A stretch of 24,033 nt of DNA, taken from positions 1 to 24,033 of the forward strand of contig JADRCO010000971.1 of the NCBI GenBank assembly GCA_021464525.1, read 5' to 3'. Position 1 is the stretch's first letter. Every line of letters starts with the position of its first letter. Position numbers and translations under genes: made by a program. Source of the DNA: Rhizophagus sp. LPA8_4_AMF (lineage: Eukaryota > Glomeromycota > Glomeromycetes > Glomerales > Glomeraceae). The notes under the pieces are model-generated. The model was not told the origin of the DNA. It was given only the letters and a program-made list of their open reading frames with translations, and ran no database searches. Below, one piece after another: positions 1 through 13,240 of the stretch.

Positions 1-1698
1 AATTTTGTTTACATTATTTGATGTAGATTTATTATTTTTATATAACTAATAATTTATATTTGCTTAATAAAATTATTTTTGTGTAAAAAAATTTAATTCC
101 ATAAATCAGCCCATATGAAAACAGCTTGATATTATAATGATATCATTTGCTAATTGATATTATTACAATATATATTTAATATTATTACTATATCAATTTG
201 ACATAGTTCAAAATTTAAGGTTTCTATAAAGAAATATAAATCCAAAATCAATAATTAACCATAAAATATTTAACATAATTAGAGAAGATTAAAAAGGATA
301 ACAAAATAAATATATAATAAGAAAGCAATAAAAATGAGTGAGAAAGAGAAAAAAAAAAGAATAGAAAATCAATAATATAAAAGTAATAATAACTGTTACA
401 ATAAGTAGAAAAATAAGCTGAATAGCAAAAAAATAATAAAAAAGTCATAGACATGCAAAAACAAGAATCATGTAACTACTATATAAGTAAGTAGCAATCT
501 AGTTGTAAGTAAGTAGCAATCTAGCAGTAAGTAAGTAACAATCTAAAATAGATAAGTAGCAATCCTATAAGACTGCTACTTACTAATTTTACAAGAAAAA
601 TATTTCATTAACCAGCAAATGTTTTCTATAAATTAAAAAGTAAAATTATAATAAATTATTAATAAGAAATAAAATTATATTAATTTTTATTTAATACTTT
701 TTATTGATATATCTTTTAAGACTAAAAAAATAGTATAATTATAAAAATATTATATAATATAAGGCATAGAGTTTTTTAATAAATTTATTAGTAATTTAGG
801 CCAATATAAATATATTAATAAGGAAGTATAACTATCATATCTAAGTATATTTATATTTTATACTATAGAGGAGTTGACTGTATATTTGTTATAGATTTTT
901 TAACTTTAATTTGAATTTCAGAACTTTAATAAATTTTATATTTACTTTTTTTTTAAAGACTTTTATAGAATTTTAGAGGTTTTTTTTGAAATTCTATCTA
1001 ATGATTTTATTTTGAACTTTAAAAGAAGTTTTTAGAATTACTTTTAAAACTTTTTACAAAAGTATTTTTATAATATTTTAATTTATTTTTTTTTGTAGGA
1101 TTTAATTTTTTAACCTTTTTTAATTAATGGTAAATCATATACTTTTTAGTTTTTAAGAAATATAAATAATTTATCAAATGCTAATTTTTAATCAGCTTTT
1201 TGAATGTAATTTTTAATAATTAAACTTATTTATTAATAAAATAGTTGTACTAATATTTGATTATAATATTAAATAAAATAATAATTACAATAATATGCAA
1301 ATTCAGTTAAAAATTATAGAAAATAGTAAAACTATAGCAAGATTTATAAAAATTTTACATATCTGTTAATGAATTAATAAGAAATTTTATTTGTTAAAAT
1401 TTTAGGAATTATTTTTGTACTAAAAATTTAAATAACATGCATAAATGGGGGTTTTTTTTCAAATCTCGTTAATATGTTAAATCATGTGATCTATTTTTAG
1501 AACACAGAATTGGTCTGGGCGATTCAAACTAGTTCGACTTTCAAAAGTGTACGAAAAACACAAGCTTTGTTAGTTGTTTGAATATTCTAGTAATATTTTA
1601 CTCTTGGCTTAAAATTTTAATACATACCGAGTTGCATACTACCAATTGAGCCTTTTATAAGACAATTGGAAAGCTGCAGTCTTTCGTTTTCTTAACCC
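1..1698. other. AT-rich intergenic DNA, no gene seen
   Basis: This stretch is made of A/T runs with stops in all frames. The only open frames are low-complexity ones, such as a 68-codon minus-strand frame at 248-454 made of F, S, Y and L codons from purine-rich DNA. I see no splice-bounded coding segments, RNA gene or transposon ends. Its one clear structure is the short tandem array at 483-566, listed separately. From about 1500 the base composition becomes more mixed, which probably marks the start of the YAK1 promoter. Confidence 0.6.
483..566. repeat. 22-bp tandem repeat, four copies, with an inverted partial copy downstream
   Basis: The core AGTAGCAATCT recurs at 490, 512, 534 (one change) and 555 (one change), giving periods of 22, 22 and 21 bp. 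Just after the array, TGCTACTTA at 574-582 is the exact reverse complement of TAAGTAGCA at 553-561, so the last copy can form a 9-bp stem with a 12-nt loop. No coding potential overlaps it. It is too short and gapless to be a CRISPR array, and is best read as a small minisatellite in intergenic DNA. Confidence 0.85.
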
Positions 1699-1706
1699 TA
1701 TAAAAA
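1699..1706 (+). promoter_or_regulatory. TATA-like box, probable YAK1 core promoter
   Basis: TATAAAAA lies at the point where the AT-rich intergenic DNA gives way to more mixed, pyrimidine-rich sequence. It sits upstream of a good splice donor at 1757. If it is the core promoter, transcription would start near 1730 and the YAK1 leader would be about 500 nt. This rests on motif and position only. Confidence 0.35.
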
Positions 1707-1756
1707 TTAATACCTTTAATACCTTTTATATTCCCCGACTTTTGATTTCGCCTCGG

Positions 1757-1838
1757 GTAAGTATTTACTTACTTTTTAAGATCATTTATGCCTATGAACT
1801 ATTTATTTTAATCTAGAATTTATATTTATATTTTACAG
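1757..1838 (+). other. Probable 5'-UTR intron of YAK1
   Basis: A consensus donor GTAAGT at 1757 and a pyrimidine-rich acceptor TTTTACAG ending at 1838 bound an 82-bp AT-rich segment. The sequence on both sides is richer in C and G (for example CGCCTCGG before and ACTTTCCGCG after), as is seen around true exons in this window. It would remove an intron from the YAK1 leader. It is not confirmed by a reading frame, so confidence is moderate. Confidence 0.45.
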
Positions 1839-1943
1839 ACTTTCCGCGTTTCTTTTGATTCGTTTAACTTTGTCTCGTTTACATTGCTTAGATTTCTTCA
1901 AACATAGAAAGAAGCTTACATCCAGTTAGTGAGAACGCGCCCA

Positions 1944-2012
1944 ATGTTAGTTTTTTTTGTCCATGATAAAATGTTTGATTTATTACTCAACTCCGTTGTT
2001 TTTTTATCGTAA
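1944..2012 (+). other. Upstream ORF of 22 codons in the probable YAK1 leader
   Basis: An ATG at 1944 opens a frame that ends at TAA 2010-2012, about 230 nt before the YAK1 start. The peptide begins MLVFFVHDK and is hydrophobic. If the transcript starts near 1730, scanning ribosomes would meet this ATG first, so it could damp YAK1 translation. Upstream ORFs are common in long leaders of signalling genes. Whether this one is translated cannot be told from sequence. Confidence 0.35.
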
Positions 2013-2199
2013 TAGGACTTGTTGACCGTTCAAACTTCGCGAGCTTGTCCCAGTCCTATTAATTCAATATTAATTCTTACATTAGTTATTTCTTGCGAAT
2101 ATAATAGATTCGCTTAAATTTATCTTTGCTTTATCGTATTTATCTTTCTATTTTATTTATTTAATAATTATCGTTTTATTAATATAATGTTAATTAAAA

Positions 2200-2223
2200 A
2201 TTATTATTATTATTATTATTATT
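2200..2223. repeat. (ATT)8 microsatellite just before the YAK1 start
   Basis: Eight perfect ATT units end 19 bp before the YAK1 ATG and are followed by AGGTAAG, which resembles a splice junction. The repeat is probably in the transcribed leader and could vary in length between strains or nuclei. Confidence 0.85.
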
Positions 2224-2242
2224 AGGTAAGATATTTGAAAAA

Positions 2243-6591
<4,349 letters not shown>

Positions 6592-7323
6592 TGGACATAG
6601 GAAAGGGTTGAATATATTAGTTGTAAAAAGAAAAGGCATTGATTAATTAATGCTACTTGACATTATTCGAAGTATATTTATTATTTGCCTTTATTTTTAT
6701 TTAAAAAAGAAAAAAAATTAAGAACAAAAATACAAGAATATTAGTGATAGCAAATGGATAGAATTATTTTGATAGAAATTATTGTGTTTTCGAAAGGTGG
6801 AAAACATCCAAAAAATAATATATTTGTTTCATTCAAAGATGGATATTTATTTTCCCAAAAATTTAAATTATAATTTTTGCAATTTAGGTTGGATTGACTT
6901 GTAATTTTGACTCAATTTATTAACTGTGACAAAGACTGTAACAATTTGTATTTATTATTCTGTGTTGTTCTAAGTGTATCAATTTTTTTTTTAATTATGA
7001 TCGAATAACAAAAAAAAACCGAACTAAAATTTTAGGTAATTGATTTAATTTCACACCATTATCATTGAGTTTATGATTGGATTTTGTTTTGTTAATTCTT
7101 CAGAAGCATTTGGCATTTAATTATATGAAAAAAAAAACCTCTGATTAAAACAATACTTTTTACTTTTTTTTTTAATCAGAAAATTTAAATGAATTAATTT
7201 TATTTAACTATGCAAAAGATTTACTTATAAATTTGTTAATATTTTATTAAATGCAAATAATACATAAATACATTATATAAAACAGCCATCAGTTTTTTTA
7301 GTTTAAGAATTAAAATAAATTTT
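6592..7323. other. Convergent intergenic region between YAK1 and STI1
   Basis: This 732-bp AT-rich stretch must hold the 3' UTRs and polyadenylation signals of two genes that run toward each other. No coding segment was seen on either strand. Its only notable structure is the inverted repeat at 7140-7180. Confidence 0.7.
7140..7180. repeat. Perfect 11-bp inverted repeat between convergent genes
   Basis: TCTGATTAAAA at 7140-7150 pairs exactly with TTTTAATCAGA at 7170-7180 across a 19-nt T-rich loop. It lies about 145 bp beyond the STI1 stop and 550 bp beyond the YAK1 stop. It could help end transcription on both strands or be a chance product of AT-rich DNA. No target-site duplication was seen, so a small transposon is not supported. 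Confidence 0.55.
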
Positions 7324-9801
7324 TTAGGCAGTTCTCAAAACTCCTGCATTGATTAATTTATGAATATTTGCCGCTACGATAGGATTTTTCAAATGTCTAA
7401 AATAAAAATGTAAAAATATTATTATTAAATCGTAAATTTAATTGAATTAAGTCTTTCTTGTACATACTCCTTAAAAGCACGAGGATCTTCTTGACTTTGT
7501 TGAAGAATTTGTTGCATAACAGGGTCTTGAAGAATTCTCTATATTAAGTAAAAATCAAAGAGAATTAAAATTAAAATTTATCTTATAAAAATAAATTATA
7601 ATAAATAAATATTTATTTACCGCAATTTCAGGATCACTTGCGGCTTTTCTTAAAGTTTCTTCAGCACTTTCTTGTGAACCACTGGCATTACTTTGCCACA
7701 TCGCTTCGCGACATTTTTGTATTTGTTTAGTAATTTCCGCGGCATGTTGACCGGTTGTATCATGTTTTAAAGCTGTATCACAAGTTTCCATACATTTTGA
7801 ATATTCCTTCTTTGAGAATTCAACAGCAGCTTTACGAATATATGCCTTAACTGTAAAGAAAGTTAATAATTAATGCGGTTATTAATAATTTACAATATTG
7901 AAATTAATAGCATACCGAAAGTAGGATCAAGACTAATACAAGTTTCACAATCTTTTAATGCTTCGGGATAAGCCATTAATTTAGTATAACAAGCAGCCCG
8001 ATTACTATAAGCTCTTGGATCCTTTTCATTACGTTTAATAGCTTCAGTATATTTTGCTACGGCGTTAGCAAAATCATTTTTCTTAAATAACTCATTTCCT
8101 TCTTCACGTGCTTTATCAGATAATTCAGGATTATAATAAGCTTCTTTCTCCTTCTTGACTTTTAATTTTTCTGCATCGTTTAATTTTTTTAATGTATCTG
8201 GTGTACGATGTTCTGTTAATGATTTTTGATAATATTTAATTGCTTCATCTAATTTATCTAATTTATAATATGCATTTCCAATTCTTCCATATGCACTATG
8301 AATTTAAAGGAAAGAAGTTAGATTTAAATCAATTAGGGGAAAAAATAAAAATTTTTTGATTCTTACCGAGCAATCAATTTGAAATCTACACGATGTTCAC
8401 GACCAACTTCGATAGCATTTTCACAAGTTTTGATGCACTCATCATACTTTTCTTGTTCAAATAATACGGCTTATAATAAACAAAATTCATGATTAAAAGC
8501 TATTTTATTAAATATACGTTACCGATTACTGTACTCACCAGCCTTATTTGTTAAAATTGATGCATTAGTAGGATCTAATTCCCAAGCTTTATCATAATGC
8601 TTTAGTGCTTCTTCAAATTCTCTCTTCTTGTATGCTGTGTTACCAAGTTCTTTTTCCTTGATGGATTCCTCTTTTTCGGTTTTTTCCGTTGGTTCAGGAA
8701 TGTCACGTTCCTGTGGTTCAGGTGGCTTATGCTAACAAAAATAAGTTACAATTTATTGGTCCTTGAAGGCTTAAACCGTTTTATTATAACATACCTCTTC
8801 AGGTTGCGGTGACTGTTGTGGTTGCTGTGGTTGCTGTGGTTGTGGTGGTTGTGGTGGTTCTCGTGGACCACTTTGAGGATTCACCGAACCAGTCAGTATA
8901 TACATAAATACATTCTTTATACGGTCATCCTGTAAATGACTATTATAAAAGTTAAAGTAATCTATTCATACAAATATACTTATTTATATTATATACACTC
9001 ACGCGTTAAATTGTTTGGGATCAGCTTGTATAGCTTTAATCTTTTCAACGAAATCAGGTTGATCTAGGTACGGTCTCAATTGTGGATTTAACGCGATTTT
9101 AACCAATATATCATCGGGGAATATTTTACCAAATGGACCTATTAATTTAAATTGTGGGTTAGAAACCAATAAAATTTACGAGAATCATCAAATAATCATT
9201 GAATAGAATTCGGTATTATTCTGGAAATTAGCTATCTAAATAGTTTACGACAAAATTTTGAGTTTACTCTAATTACCATTATCTAAGGCTGACTCAACTT
9301 CATCAAGTGATTTTTTTAGCTGGGCATTATTTGGGTCGTGTTTAAGGCCTTCTTGGAAAGTTTCACGAGCTTCTTCTAATTTTCCAAGACCGTGAAGAGC
9401 TGCTCCTTTTCTACTATAGCCCTATTCCAAATAAAATAAAATTATATTACCTTTTTATTAACTTGAACAACCTCATTATTATCAAGTGAAGAACGGCGCG
9501 TTTCTGTTGAAGTATATATACCTTTGCCCAATCTTTTTTCAAATCAATAGTTTTATTTGCGTTTTCTAAAGCTTTATCGTATTGCTTTAACGACGCATAG
9601 CAGGCAGACATATTTGAGTAAAGCACGTGGTTTGTAGGGTCTATTTCTATAGCTTTAGTAAATAATTCTATTGCTTTTTCATAATTTTTAGCGACGAAGG
9701 CTTCATTTCCTTTAGCTTTAAATTCTTCAGCCTATAAAAAAATTATGTTACTATTGTAATTGGTTGCTTTTCATTAGATATCCTTCCATACTTACACTCA
9801 T
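7324..9801 (-). CDS. STI1: Hsp70-Hsp90 organising co-chaperone STI1/HOP
   Basis: Eleven exons in transcript order: 9801-9796, 9731-9522, 9421-9277, 9138-9003, 8939-8795, 8731-8539, 8469-8367, 8295-7916, 7850-7621, 7538-7468 and 7396-7324, giving 563 aa. The layout is classic: TPR1 (about 3-105, KAKGNEAF near the start), a DP1/STI1 repeat (about 121-185), a P/Q/E-rich linker (about 185-237), TPR2A (about 238-360), TPR2B (about 365-475) and a C-terminal DP2 (about 505-563). TPR1 binds the Hsp70 tail and TPR2A the Hsp90 MEEVD tail, so clients pass between the chaperones in the cytosol. The first coding exon holds only ATG AGT before a GTAAGT donor; the next exon begins AEEFKAKGN, matching the family. 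A heat-shock element and TATA box lie just upstream. Confidence 0.95.
8816..8859 (-). repeat. Minisatellite encoding the Pro/Gln linker of STI1
   Basis: A run of 6- and 9-bp units of the type TGGTTGCTG (plus strand) lies inside exon 5 of STI1. On the coding strand it reads as PQ, PQQ and PPQ repeats (about residues 193-207), followed by an E/P/K-rich stretch. It lengthens the flexible joint between the TPR1-DP1 half and the TPR2A-TPR2B half. Repeats of this kind change length readily without breaking frame. Confidence 0.75.
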
Positions 9802-9861
9802 TATTACAAATTTTTTTTTTATTTAAGTAAATTGAAAAAAATTAACACGCCGAATACCCGT

Positions 9862-9873
9862 TATATATAAATA
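9862..9873 (-). promoter_or_regulatory. TATA box of STI1
   Basis: On the minus strand the sequence reads TATTTATATATAA. It lies about 60 bp upstream of the STI1 ATG at 9801 and directly downstream of the heat-shock element. This spacing fits a short-leader, strongly inducible fungal promoter. Confidence 0.55.
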
Positions 9874-9894
9874 GATCTTCCGCAGTTACGTGTT

Positions 9895-9920
9895 GAAAGA
9901 ACGTGCCAGAAATTTCCGAA
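9895..9920 (-). promoter_or_regulatory. Heat-shock element (gap type) of STI1
   Basis: On the plus strand GAA occurs at 9899-9901 and 9909-9911, followed after 2 nt by TTC at 9914-9916; extra GAA triplets lie at 9895 and 9918. GAA-7-GAA-2-TTC is the spacing of a gapped HSF1 site built from nGAAn units. It lies about 95-120 bp upstream of the ATG and just behind the TATA box. STI1 is a known HSF1 target in yeast, so sequence and function agree. A reverse CCAAT box (ATTGG, 9965-9969) lies further upstream. Confidence 0.6.
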
Positions 9921-10674
9921 AAAAGTTTTTTTCACCGCAGAGATTACACTAATAGGTCAATTTGATTGGCTGTGTTAACACATGACATGTTATTCAAAAA
10001 AGCCCAAATTTTTTATTTTTTTTAATTAACTCTTTCTAGAAAAAACAATAATCAATCGTAATAATCTCTAAAGACAATGGTTTGAAGAATTTTTAAATAA
10101 GGATATTAAATAAGGATCTTTAAAATAATGTTATCACTTAAAATACAAAAAATAGATGAAAATAAAGGAAACAAAAAAGTAATATATGTTAGCTTTTGAA
10201 TTAGCTTTTTTATTTTATAAAAGAAAAAAGAAATAATAAATATATTGTTACATATATATGTATATTTTAATATATTATAATATCATCTATTTTTTTTTTT
10301 GTCTTCTTGTCAGACTTTAAACAAGAAAAGTTTATATGTATATGATAATATATATATATATATTTTTTTTTTTTTTTGAGAAAAAAATTTTTTTTGAATC
10401 CGATTTAAACCCAACTTATATAAAACTCTAGGAAGACATCACTAATTTTTTTATAGATTATCCAAAGTGCAAGAATCTAGATCGTCTCAACCTATTGTTC
10501 TGTCCCGAATTCTTGAATATTGGACAAAATATAAAGCCGAGATACTTCCAGAAGTTGTTACACGCGTAAAAAAAATTTTTTTATACAAATAACGGAGAAT
10601 AAATAATTATATCTCTATCATTAAGAATAGGCTCCCCGCCGATCTATTGTCCAGCAAGTTATGTTTTTTTCTTT
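9921..10674. other. Intergenic region between STI1 promoter and the Sec2-like gene
   Basis: This stretch holds the distal STI1 promoter, including a reverse CCAAT box at 9965-9969, then long A/T and TA runs (about 10240-10395), and finally the 3' flank of the Sec2-like gene. At 10457-10565 there is an exon-like fragment on the plus strand, listed separately. No complete gene was found. Confidence 0.6.
10457..10565 (+). pseudogene. Lone exon-like fragment of unknown origin
   Basis: A pyrimidine-rich acceptor (TTTTTTATAG, ending 10456) and a donor (GTAAAA at 10566) bound 109 nt with an open frame and protein-like codon use. It reads LSKVQESRSS at the start and EILPEVVTRV at the end, with ILEYWTKYKA between. 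The base composition is clearly less AT-rich than its flanks. No neighbouring exon in a compatible frame was found, and it lies between two minus-strand genes. It may be a stray exon of a decayed or translocated plus-strand gene. I do not recognise the family. Confidence 0.3.
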
Positions 10675-13240
10675 TTAATGAACAATAACGACCATTCCTT
10701 CCATTTCAGGATTGTTTAATAGTTCGTTGTTAAGAGCTTCTTCTTCTTCGAACATACTCAAACTACCAACACGCGCCATACCCATCTTTCTACGATGTTT
10801 AAGACATTGTTTATACATAGTCCAAACAGCTGAATTAGCAAGTAGTCCCTGGCGTAAATGTGAAAGATAAGTATAAAAATCGCAAACAGCAACAACGCGA
10901 TCTCTACAAAATCGATCAAGAGGAATCCATCCAGGGGTTCCAGTTACAGAGAATCTTGATGTTCGCGATGATGACATTGTTGTAGCTGATGGTGGTACAA
11001 CTGCATCAGGTCCAGAAAGTCTCATACGGAAATCACAACTTCTTAAATGACCACAAAGGCCACATTTAACTTTTGGTGATGGAGGAGGCTCTTGATAACT
11101 ATTTTGTCGTGTAATTGACGTATTGCTAATTTGACTGGACATTGGTGTAGAATTCGAAGAATTGAAATATATAGTTTGAATTTCGCATTGATTCTTCATA
11201 ATGGCATCTAATAAGCGTCTCTTATAGAAGGGTGATTTCCAGCCACTGCTTCCTTCAAAAAGACAAGGTTGAATATCTTCAACCATACAACGTTTCATAA
11301 ATGCATGAGTAGGCGTAGAATTTGTAGGAACAGGAGAAGTTACAAATGATTTAACATATTCTTGGAATTCTTCAAACACAACTCCATCAATATATACGCG
11401 TCTGCCCTTTTGCATGTATTCATCAACAGAAGCAGTAGAGAAAATACTAGGCGACATATGTCCAAAGTTTCCAAATATTCTGCTAGAACGAGGACTGTTT
11501 ACGGGGGAATTTGACATCAGGCTCCTCCTTATGACAGAATTTCTGTTTAATCCACTAGTTAGAGTTGGCGCTGCTTGTCGTTGTTTTGTTGTATCCAAAT
11601 GAACCAATAATAATTTCAACTCTCTTAAGCGGTCTTGTCTAGTTCCCGAAGATTTAATAGAGTTTTCTAATTTACCTTTAAGTTCTCTATTTAACATTTC
11701 TAGTTCTTCACGAGTATTAGCTTCATCAAATACCATTTGATTAACTTTATCAAACATTGCGTTTATCCAATCATCAATTTCTTGTTCTAAACTTTCCTTA
11801 CTAGCTTGAAGTTGAGCACGATGAGTTTGTTCTTCTGAAAGAGATATAGCAAGAGCTGAAAGATCTCGTTTAAGGTAAGCACGTTCTTCAATATGTTGAT
11901 CGACTTGCGCAAGTAAAGTATTACAATTTGGACAAAGATTTGCTGTTTGAGATAAATCAGGAACAGGTCCCTGTGGAGGAAGATGATCATGTAAATGCGT
12001 GTCAAGCTCATCATCTGATTCATCTTCTCCCTGATCTGTTTCTTCTCCTTCACGTTCTGTTCGATCGTCAATGTCTTCTGGTTCATCATGTACATAATTA
12101 TTAATTAACGTTTTATTGTTAGACATTGCAAAGTCCGCGCGTCGACGATGTTCCAATTCTTCTTCATCATCAATATTATCATAATTAATTGAAGATGTTT
12201 GGTAAGTATCATCAATTTCTTCAGGGTCATGAGGATCAGGATAATCCGCAATGTCTTCATCTCCATCTAAATCAACATCATCAAGACTGACAGAAAATTC
12301 GCTGCAGACAGACTCTCTTCTTGAGATATTATTATCATCGTCTGGTTTCTGTTGAGAATTATCATTATTATTATCATTATCATCATTATCATTATCGTTT
12401 GCAGAATTTTGTACATTATCATTTATTCTATCAGATTCATAATCGTTATTAAATGGTTGAATTTTTGAATCACGCCTCATTGAGACGAATGAGTGCTGTT
12501 TTTTATATTCTTTAGAAGTAATTTTATTATTATTTTGAGCATTTTTTAAATAGTTTAGGCATAATTTAATACTATCTAAAAATTGTCCTTCTAAATCGGT
12601 CGATTCAACCGCAGTAGCATTATCATCATCATCTTTGCTATTATCATCATCGTCATCAAGGTTTTGAGCTTTAAATGTTTCTACAGTTCTTGCCAATACA
12701 ATTATTGCCTCTCGAGCTCCAAATTCGAGTCGACTAATCTTTGTTTTCAAATTATGAACATACTCATCTTTTTCGCCGAGTTCTTGAAGCAATTGGTCAC
12801 GTTCTTGTTCATGAGATTCGTTTATAGTCTAGTTCAAAAATAAAAATAATGTTCGGTAAAGATTTTATTATCAAAATTTAATTTATCAAATTATCATGCC
12901 CGATCATATTATCATCCGCTGGCGAAGTTTGTTGAACTTCTACAACCATCGTTGCAGCATAGATTGATATATTGAGTCAACTGATATTCTATGCTAAAAA
13001 GATTGTTTCAAATAAAAAAAACACATTCCCCGAGATTTACACAATCTTTGTATATAATAACATCCGAGATTTACAATATTTAATACACACCTCTAAATCA
13101 TTTTCCAATTCAACAACCCTATTTTCCAATTTAGCTACGAGATCTTGTGCTTGAAGTATTAAAGGAATAAAATTTGTTTCGTTCATTTGTTGTAAACTTT
13201 CTTGCCCGTTCATTGTGAGTGAACTATCAAGTGCCGGCAT
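10675..13240 (-). CDS. Sec2/Rabin-like Rab guanine-nucleotide exchange factor
   Basis: Two exons, 13240-13091 and 12828-10675, encode 767 aa. Residues 30-110 form a coiled coil whose heptads run unbroken across the splice junction (LENRVVELENDLE then TINESHEQERD). Residues 115-340 are very acidic and N/D-rich. A second coiled coil at about 347-460 carries the Sec2-type signature (EQEIDDWINAMFDKVNQMV), which in this family opens the nucleotide site of Sec4/Rab8. A folded C-terminal region (about 526-745) includes CMVEDIQPCL, a CGLC-x5-C cluster near 637 and a helix-rich RDRVVAVCDFYTYLSHLRQGLL, like the C-terminal half of Rabin8/GRAB. The likely role is polarised exocytosis at the hyphal tip. 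The start ATG at 13240 is the first in frame. The assignment as Rab exchange factor is good; the exact Rab partner is inferred. Confidence 0.82.

Noticed and set aside
248-454. 68-codon open frame on the minus strand
   Set aside because: It is F/S/Y/L-only low complexity from an A-rich run, with no relative in any known family and no splice context.
483-566. CRISPR-like repeat array
   Set aside because: The repeats are directly tandem with no spacers and the locus is eukaryotic, so it is a minisatellite.
1518-1652. tRNA-like promoter boxes on the minus strand (GGCTCAATTGGTAG near 1639-1652, AGTTTGAATC near 1520-1529)
   Set aside because: The A-box match is good, but the B-box is degenerate and about 110 bp away, no D-arm or acceptor stem pairs, and no anticodon arm can be drawn. 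Neither a tRNA nor a SINE is supported.
8930-8939. Acceptor TTTACAG at the start of STI1 exon 5
   Set aside because: Using it puts exon 5 out of frame and gives a stop within a few codons. The acceptor 10 nt upstream (TAATAG, ending 8940) keeps frame and restores HLQDDRI, which matches the family.
11414-12095. Open frames antisense to or out of frame with the Sec2-like coding exon
   Set aside because: They are shadows of the long exon, have biased residues from the reversed codons and contain no recognisable domain.
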